Made by a program: the position numbers and the translations under genes
In this document: positions 6,648-11,448 of the stretch, piece by piece
Numbering within the stretch: the stretch's first letter is position 1
How the letters are laid out: the number at the start of each line of letters is the position of its first letter
Notes under the pieces: generated by a model
Database searches by the model: none
What the model saw: only the letters and a program-made list of their open reading frames with translations
Told to the model about the DNA's origin: nothing
DNA from: an uncultured bacterium
GTDB taxonomy: Bacteria; Patescibacteria; JAEDAM01; Absconditabacterales; Absconditicoccaceae
Direction of reading: 5' to 3'
NCBI GenBank assembly: GCA_903904545.1
Contig: CAIVDB010000009.1
Location: forward strand, 1-11,448
DNA length: 11,448 nt

Positions 6648-6854
6648 ATGAAAGAGCTTACTGAAAAAACGATTAAGGAACTTGTTCAGATGAGACAAAA
6701 GCTTAAGAGAGAACTCTATGATCTTAAAATGAAAAATGCTATTAAGGGACTGAAAGAGACTCATAAATTGTGAGATATTAAAGTCAAAATAGCTAGAATA
6801 AATACTGTTTTAACTCATAAAATACAGGAAAAAAATGGTGATCATATGAACTAA
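6648..6854 (+). CDS. rpmC: 50S ribosomal protein L29
   Basis: L29 (uL29) is a small two-helix protein near the tunnel exit, next to L23. The 68-residue product reads MKELTEKTIKEL..., with KLKRELYDLKMK and a second helix ending KIARINTVL, both typical of L29. One UGA, at codon 42 (HKLGDIK), is in the inter-helix turn. I chose the ATG at 6648 because it gives the usual MKxxEL start and is preceded by a weak Shine-Dalgarno-like gaaagg (6634-6639). In-frame ATGs at 6627 and 6615 would add 7 or 11 residues and, for both, one further UGA (MKGKALF-). The 3' end overlaps rpsQ by 20 bp in another frame. Confidence 0.9.
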
Positions 6855-7092
6855 AAGTATCAAAGAGCTTTTTGGAGAAGTAGTGAGTGATAAAGTAGAT
6901 GCTACTCGTACTATTTTGGTGAAATCTGTAAAGGTACATCCTTTGTATAAAAAGAGATTTATTGTAAGAAAAAAATATTACGCTCATGATCCTAAAAATG
7001 TTTCTAAACTCTGAGATACAGTAACAATTAGAGAAATAACTCCTATCAGTAAGACGAAGAAGTGGTTGATCGTTGATGTTATAAAATCATAA
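6835..7092 (+). CDS. rpsQ: 30S ribosomal protein S17
   Basis: S17 (uS17) is a primary 16S rRNA-binding OB-fold protein. The 85-residue product contains LFGEVVSDK (residues 12-20), the basic loop KVHPLYKKRFIVRKKYYAHD and the C-terminal ISKTKKWLIVDV, all S17 hallmarks. Two UGA codons are Gly: 5 and 60 (KLGDTV, the conserved Gly-Asp turn). The start codon lies inside rpmC, giving the only gene overlap in the window (20 bp). It has an AGGA (6826-6829) five bases before the ATG, the best Shine-Dalgarno match of all 21 genes. The next codon is GTG (6838), a possible alternative start. Confidence 0.96.
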
Positions 7093-7116
7093 TTTTATTC
7101 TTTTAAATTTATACCT

Positions 7117-7497
7117 ATGCTTAAGGTAGAATCTGTTGTATTGGTAGCTGATAATACATGAGTCAAAAAAGGAAAGATCATAAGAATTCTTAAAGGATCT
7201 ACAGCTAAAACAGCAACAATATGAGATAGAGTAATGCTTGCAGTGAGAGAAACTTCTCCAGCAAGTTCTATAAAAAAGTGAGATGTAGTTCAGGCTATTA
7301 TTGTAAGAATTAGAAAAGAAATCCCTAGATCAGATGGAACATATGTGAGATTTGGAGATAATGCAGTTATTCTTATGTCCAAAGATGCTAAATGAGAAAT
7401 AAAGCCTATAGGAAAGAGAATATTTGGTCCTGTAGCTAGAGAATTAAGGCTTTTGGGATATAAAAATATTACTAATATGGCTGAAGAAACAGTTTAA
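7117..7497 (+). CDS. rplN: 50S ribosomal protein L14
   Basis: L14 (uL14) lies at the subunit interface and contributes to bridges B5 and B8. The product has 126 residues, close to the usual 122. Signatures are ADNTGVKKGK (residues 11-20), [29 protein letters not shown] and [13 protein letters not shown]. Four of 11 glycines are UGA: codon 15 (DNTG), 36 (IGD), 55 (KKGDVV) and 93 (KGEIKP). The first three are near-invariant family positions. The gene is 24 bp after rpsQ and is followed by a 62-bp spacer containing a heptamer repeat array. Confidence 0.98.
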
Positions 7498-7532
7498 AGC
7501 TTGAAGCTAAAAGCTAGAAGCTTGAAGCTAAA
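7498..7532 (+). repeat. Tandem array of 7-bp repeats in the rplN-rplX spacer
   Basis: Five heptamers lie in register directly after the rplN stop codon: agcttga, agctaaa, agctaga, agcttga, agctaaa. The consensus is AGCTWRA. Units 1-2 and 4-5 are identical pairs, so the array can also be seen as a 21-bp tandem repeat. Each agctt can pair with a downstream aagct (for example 7498-7502 with 7518-7522), so the RNA could fold. The array lies in the 62-bp spacer before rplX. A related array occurs at 9129-9163. Confidence 0.75.
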
Positions 7533-7559
7533 AACATTTACTTTATATATCGTTTAATT

Positions 7560-7850
7560 ATGAAAAAATTAAGAGTAGGAGATCCTGTATTAGTTATTGC
7601 TGGTAAATATAAAGGTAAAATCTCTGTTATTGAATCTTTGACTGATACACTTGTTCTTGTAAAATGAGTCAATGAAGTAAAGAAAGCAGTAAAAGGGAAA
7701 GGTTTTATCAAAAAAACACTTCCTATCAGTATTTCTAATGTTATGTATTATTTAGAGTCTGAGAAAAAGCCTACTAAAATAAAGATAGTAGAAGATGCGA
7801 AGGGGAAAAAAATTAGACAATCAAAGAGGACTAATTGAGTACTTAAATAA
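7560..7850 (+). CDS. rplX: 50S ribosomal protein L24
   Basis: L24 (uL24) is an assembly initiator that binds domain I of 23S rRNA. The 96-residue product begins with a KOW motif: MKKLRVGDPVLVIAGKYKGK, with the conserved Gly of GKxKGK. It continues with VIESL, VKGVNEVKKAVK and PISISNVMYY, as in other L24 proteins. Two UGA codons are Gly: 36 (VKGVN, the conserved Gly of the xxGVN motif) and 93 near the C-terminus. It has a T-rich leader without a Shine-Dalgarno motif, preceded by the heptamer array, and is 29 bp before rplE. Confidence 0.96.
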
Positions 7851-7879
7851 TTTGTTTTATTGCGTTACTTCTTATAGGA

Positions 7880-8419
7880 ATGAATAGTCTGGAAAAATTT
7901 AGAAAGGAAACTCGTGTAGATCTTCAGAAGAAGATTGGAGCGAAAAATATTAATGCAGTCCCAAAGCTTGATAGAGTTATTGTTGCTATCGGTATTGGTT
8001 CTTTGGTTACTAGAAAATCTCTTAAGGATTTTGACGAATTTGAGAAAAATCTTATAAAGATTACTGGTCAAAAACCACGTTTGATTAAATCTAAGAAAGC
8101 TATTTCTAATTTTAAATTGAGAGAAGGTTTGCCTGTGATGTTGCAAGTTACTCTTAGAAAAACAAAGGCATATGATTTTATAGATAGATTTGTTAAATTG
8201 GTTTTGCCAAGAGTGAGAGATTTCTCATGACTTTCAGAAAAATCTTTTGATGCTCAAGCTAATTACTCTATAGGAATACAAAATTATAATATATTTCCAG
8301 AACTTTCTTTGGATGATGTCGTGCACACTATGGGTCTTCAAATTAATCTTATAACAACAACTAAGGATCCTGCTCAATCTAAGGCACTTTTCCAATCATT
8401 ATGACTTCTATTTAAATAA
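7880..8419 (+). CDS. rplE: 50S ribosomal protein L5
   Basis: L5 (uL5) binds 5S rRNA and contacts the P-site tRNA and the S13 bridge. The product has 179 residues, the usual length. Family signatures are ITGQKPRLIKSKKAISNFKLREG (about residues 66-88), PRVRDFSGLSEKSFD and the C-terminal ITTT segment followed by SLGLLFK. Two UGA codons are Gly: 117 (DFSGLS, conserved RDFxGL) and 175 (SLGLLF, five residues from the end). The start at 7880 is the first ATG after the rplX stop. An agga lies directly against the ATG, too close to act as a normal ribosome-binding site. Confidence 0.97.
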
Positions 8420-8459
8420 TATATCTAAATCTTCTTTATCTAAATAAACTTATTGTTTA

Positions 8460-8675
8460 ATGGCAAGAACTTCGCTTAAGGTAAAACAGTGAAAAATGTA
8501 TGATGAGAGATTCGTACGTTGAAAAGAACTTAAACAACCAACAAAATTCTATAATAGATGTAGATTGTGTGGAAGGTCAAAATCATATATTAGAGATTTT
8601 GGTATCTGTAGAGTTTGTTTGAGAAGATATGCGAGAGAGTGATTAATTATGTGACTTAAAAAAGCAAGTTGGTAA
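8460..8675 (+). CDS. rpsN: 30S ribosomal protein S14, zinc-binding type
   Basis: S14 (uS14) is in the 30S head. This is the short zinc-binding form (also called rpsZ): Cys34, Cys37, Cys50 and Cys53 form a CxxC-x12-CxxC site (CRLC and CRVC). The 71-residue product ends GLKKASW, the universal S14 terminus. It is about ten residues longer than the common 61-residue zinc form, mostly at the N-terminus. Four of its six glycines are UGA (codons 11, 21, 61 and 65), the highest fraction in the window. Codon 65 is the conserved Gly before LKKASW. The gene is in its usual place between rplE and rpsH. Confidence 0.97.
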
Positions 8676-8711
8676 GAACTGTTTCTTTTTATTTTGTTTG
8701 TATGGTAGATA

Positions 8712-9122
8712 ATGACCTACGTTAATGCACCTATTCATGACTTATTAATTAGAATTAAGAACGCTTATATGGCTAGAAAGACTAGAGTTGAAGATGTTCC
8801 TTTTTCTGTTTTTAAGGTATCAGTTTTGGATTTACTGAAACAATATGAATTTATCAAAGAATTTGTGGTTATCGAACAACCATGATCAGTTAAAAAAACT
8901 ATCCAGGTCGTTTTGAAGAAAGTCGTTAATCCTGTTGATGATATTCCTCATGTAAAATTTTTCTCTAAACCATCTAGACCATGGTATGTGTCCTATAAGG
9001 ATCTTAAACTGGTTGCTGGTGGTAAAGGTATCGGAATCATCTCTACAAATCAAGGTCTTATGGCAACTCATGTTGCTCATACTAAGAAGATTGGAGGAGA
9101 GCTTATCGCTGAAATATACTAG
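8712..9122 (+). CDS. rpsH: 30S ribosomal protein S8
   Basis: S8 (uS8) is a primary 16S rRNA-binding protein of the platform. The 136-residue product has the usual length, an N-terminal IHDLLIRIKNAY helix (the family D-x-L-T-R-I-R-N-A), and the C-terminal signature GGKGIGIISTNQGLMA...GGELIAEIY. One UGA, codon 58 (QPGSVKK), is read as Gly. It ends in TAG, one of three TAG stops here. In E. coli S8 also represses the spc operon at a site near rplE. I did not see a convincing mimic of its 16S binding site here. The chosen ATG (8712) is in frame, and the ATG at 8702 is not. Confidence 0.97.
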
Positions 9123-9128
9123 GAGAAT

Positions 9129-9163
9129 TTAGAACTTACTGCTTAGAACTTAGAGCTTAGATG
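9129..9163 (+). repeat. Tandem array of 7-bp repeats in the rpsH-rplF spacer
   Basis: Five heptamers in register fill half of the 69-bp spacer: ttagaac, ttactgc, ttagaac, ttagagc, ttagatg. The consensus is TTAGARC, with the second unit the most diverged. Read in another phase it is GCTTAGA/ACTTAGA, close to the AGCTTGA/AGCTAGA units at 7498-7532. The two arrays therefore look like members of one family. Confidence 0.65.
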
Positions 9164-9191
9164 AATTTATTTATATAGAACATATATTATC

Positions 9192-9737
9192 ATGTCTAAA
9201 GTATGAAAAAAAATTATTATGATACCTGAAGGAGTAGAAATTACTCTAGAACAGCAACATCTTACTGTAAAATGACCTAAAGGAAGTCTTTCTTATACTC
9301 TTTTGGATGGGGTAGAGTTGCTTACTCAAGATGGTCATATTGCTATACTTGTTGCAGATGAAGAGAAAAAAAATCTTCGAGGTCTTACCAGAACTCTTGT
9401 TGCAAATATGGTGGAAGGTGTAACTCATGGGTATGAAAAAAAACTTCTAGTTATGTGAGTTGGGTATGGAGCAAAATTAGAAGGGAAAAGGTTAATCCTT
9501 TCATTAGGGTTTTCTCATAAAGTAAATTTCGATATTCCCGAATCTCTTCATGTTATTCTAGAACAAGATATAAAAGGAAATGCAATTATTACTTTATCTG
9601 GTATAGATAAGCAATATCTTTGAGAAATTGCAGCTAGTCTTAAGGCACTCAAAAAACCAGAACCTTATAAGGGGAAGGGTATTAGATATTCAGACGAAGT
9701 TATTAAGTTGAAACCAGGTAAAACAAGTAAAAAATAA
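9192..9737 (+). CDS. rplF: 50S ribosomal protein L6
   Basis: L6 (uL6) is near the factor-binding site and the sarcin-ricin loop. The product has 181 residues, the usual length. It starts [17 protein letters not shown], as in the family MSRIGKKPIxIPxGV. It contains VKGPKGSLS (residues 26-34), the central [22 protein letters not shown] and the C-terminal [13 protein letters not shown] signature. Four UGA codons are Gly: 5, 28, 89 and 144. All four match conserved glycines (SxxGKK, VKGPKG, GVGY and QYLGEIA, respectively). It lies between the heptamer array and rplR. Confidence 0.98.
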
Positions 9738-9763
9738 TTTTATTTTTGTTATAAGCAATTCAA

Positions 9764-10123
9764 ATGCAAAATTTGAAAAAGGAAAAAGGGCAAAAGATGA
9801 TAAGATTTATGAGAAGAAAGTTGAAGGTAAATACTAAAATCAAGTCTGTATTACCTGAGTTTAGAGCTATTGTAAATAAATCAAATTTGTATGTGCGTGT
9901 CCAAGTATTGGATCGCTCTGGTAATGTGCTTGCCTCTGTTTCAGATAAATGAATGGATGCTCAAACTAAGACTGCAAGGGCTGAATTGGCTGGTCAAAAA
10001 TTAGCTGGGTTATTGCAGACAAAGAGTATCCAAAAAGTTACCTTTGATAGAAATGGGCATTTGTATCATGGAAGAGTAAAGGCAATGGCTGATGGTCTAA
10101 GAAAAGGTGGAATCACCTTATAA
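9764..10123 (+). CDS. rplR: 50S ribosomal protein L18
   Basis: L18 (uL18) binds 5S rRNA and helps place it in the large subunit. The 119-residue product has a basic N-terminus ([11 protein letters not shown]), a central [16 protein letters not shown] strand pair and the C-terminal [25 protein letters not shown] signature, which defines the family. One UGA is read as Gly at codon 63 (SDKGMD). The start at 9764 follows the rplF stop by 26 bp. In-frame ATGs at codons 12 and 16 could also serve and would remove only a poorly conserved basic segment. Confidence 0.96.
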
Positions 10124-10138
10124 TTTTTATCTTATGTT

Positions 10139-10771
10139 ATGTCTATATTGATGAAATCTGGAAATAAGGACAAGACAAAAAAAGAATTTGATGAACTTTT
10201 GTTGGAAGTAAGAAGAGTAACAAGAGTTACTACCTGAGGTAGAAAACTTTCTTTTAGAGCTACTGTCTTGGTAGGAAACAAGAAAGGTAAGATTTGAATA
10301 GGAGTATCAAAAGGTCTTGATGTTTCTGCTGCTGTGAGCAAGGCTTCACGTGAAGCATATAAAAACATCTTTATTGTGCCTATAACAGAAGGAAAATCGG
10401 TTCCTTATGTTCTTTCTACGAAGTACAAAGCTTGTCTTGTAAGACTTTTGCCTGCTAGTGGAGGTACTGGTTTGAAGGCCGGTTCTTCTGTGAGAGCTGT
10501 TTTGGAGTTGGCAGGATATGAAAATATGCTTTCCAAGATTATTGGTTCAAATAATAAATTAAATAACGCATTGACTACTATCAAAGCTTTGTCTAGTTAT
10601 AAACATGCACAATACTTCAATAAAGTCGTTGCCGCACTTACAGATACTCAAGCAGATGATGTAGAGGATACTATTTCTCAATGAGAAGTGAAAGTAGAAA
10701 AAGGTAAAGTTGTTTCTGATGTTTCTTCATCAACAAAATCTGTTGCTAAAAAAGCTCCCGTTAAAAAATAA
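10139..10771 (+). CDS. rpsE: 30S ribosomal protein S5 with C-terminal extension
   Basis: S5 (uS5) helps maintain decoding accuracy and mRNA unwinding at the entry channel. The 210-residue product has the double-stranded RNA-binding-like N-terminal domain: [35 protein letters not shown]. The second domain has LLPASGGTGLKAGSSVRAVLELAG. Three UGA codons are Gly: 33 (first Gly of GGRK), 53 (KIGIGV) and 182. About 45 residues beyond the usual S5 end form an acidic then Lys/Ala-rich tail (SVAKKAPVKK). The same kind of tail appears in L15 next door. The start at 10139 is 15 bp after rplR; the in-frame ATG at 10151 is a possible alternative. No rpmD follows. Confidence 0.96.
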
Positions 10772-10797
10772 TTTTTATACTCATTACATTTATTCCT

Positions 10798-11448
10798 ATG
10801 AGAATACACGAACTAGTCAAAAGTAAATGATTACATACCAAACAAAGAAGGAGAGGAAGAGGAAACGCTACAGGAACAGGAAACTATTCTAGTAGAGGTC
10901 TCAAATGACAGAAAGCAAGAAGTGGTCACTCTCATCAACCATTCTTTGAAGGAGGTCAAACTTCTATCGTCCAAAGATTGCCTAAAGCAAGGGGATTTAC
11001 TAGATATTTTAAACTAGTAAAGGATTTCCAAATTGTAAATCTAGGAAAACTCAATCAAGATGAAAGAGTTACAGATACTATGGAAATTAGTAAAGCTTCT
11101 TTGAAGACTTTATGATATATTGCTAACGCTAAGGGTCTTGTAAAGATCTTGGGTGATGGTGAGTACACTAAACATTTAACTTTTGTTGATGTAGATGCTT
11201 TTTCTACTTCTGCACAAGAAAAAATCAAAACTCCTGGATCGGGTTCTTCAAAGCCATCTAGAGTATATAATAAGATAGAGAAAAAAGTAAAAACTAAAAC
11301 GGCTGTCAAAAAAGCTAAAGCTACTCCTAAAAAGGTAGTTGAAAAGGTTGTTGCTAAAAAAGCAGTAGAGAAAGCATCTCCAGTAGCAGATATTCCTGTT
11401 ACAAAAGCTGCTCCTAAAAAGGTAGTTGAAAAGGTTGTTGCTAAAAAA
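10798..11448 (+). CDS. rplO: 50S ribosomal protein L15, partial, with Lys/Ala-rich tail
   Basis: L15 (uL15) is a late-assembly large-subunit protein. The frame is open to the window edge (217 codons, no stop seen). The core carries [26 protein letters not shown] (residues 18-43), then [19 protein letters not shown], the L15 signature. Three UGA codons are Gly: 11, 37 (the conserved Gly of KGQKxRSG) and 106. Usual L15 is about 145 residues. Here the core is followed by a Lys/Ala/Val-rich tail, from about residue 150, holding two copies of [12 protein letters not shown]. The tail resembles the low-complexity basic tails of histone H1-like proteins and probably binds RNA, but that is inference. 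The 26-bp gap after rpsE leaves no room for rpmD. Confidence 0.96.
11326..11448 (+). repeat. Exact 36-bp direct repeat inside the L15 tail
   Basis: The 12 codons for [12 protein letters not shown] at 11326-11361 recur without a single base change at 11413-11448, a period of 87 bp (29 codons). Identity at the DNA level, including third positions, indicates recent duplication or ongoing homogenisation and not only protein-level selection. The second copy ends exactly at the window edge, so more copies may follow. Confidence 0.9.

Noticed and set aside
481..11448. UGA as tryptophan (code 4) or selenocysteine
   Set aside because: UGA columns match conserved glycines, not Trp or Cys. TGG is used at normal Trp sites (for example KRWKY in L16, KASW in S14). 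Fifty-three sites in ribosomal proteins exclude selenocysteine.

Overview
This window is a ribosomal-protein super-operon from a bacterium in which UGA is read as glycine (NCBI translation table 25). That points to the candidate phyla Absconditabacteria (SR1) or Gracilibacteria (BD1-5/GN02) of the Candidate Phyla Radiation. With standard stops, most genes here look broken. With UGA as Gly, 21 collinear plus-strand reading frames appear, holding 53 in-frame UGA codons. Many of these fall on invariant glycines: HPHGGGEG of L2, the KH GxxG loop and GRLGG of S3, GGRHTPF of EF-Tu, MIGHKLGEF of S19. Only TAA (17 genes) and TAG (rplB, rpsC, rpsH) end genes. The DNA is AT-rich. The window alone does not separate the two phyla.

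Layout. Positions 1-92 hold no gene I can name. A tRNA-Pro(UGG) lies at 93-166. A 314-bp non-coding stretch (167-480) holds inverted repeats, a duplicated 17-bp palindromic element and candidate promoters. tuf (EF-Tu) follows at 481-1656, ending before a strong hairpin (1678-1723). From 1759 to the right edge runs the S10-spc cluster: rpsJ, rplC, rplD, rplW, rplB, rpsS, rplV, rpsC, rplP, rpmC, rpsQ, rplN, rplX, rplE, rpsN (zinc type), rpsH, rplF, rplR, rpsE and rplO, the last cut by the window edge. rpmD (L30), normally between rpsE and rplO, is absent, as is usual in the Candidate Phyla Radiation.

The genes make one functional set. EF-Tu delivers aminoacyl-tRNA to the ribosome, and the rest are structural proteins of the 30S and 50S subunits. 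Odd features are: long AT-rich spacers; almost no Shine-Dalgarno motifs; short tandem repeats with a 7-bp period in several spacers; Lys/Ala-rich C-terminal tails on S5 and L15, with an exact 36-bp repeat in the L15 tail; and very uneven UGA use between genes (0 of 5 glycines in S10, 1 of 35 in EF-Tu, 8 of 22 in S3, 4 of 6 in S14). No mobile element or CRISPR array was seen.
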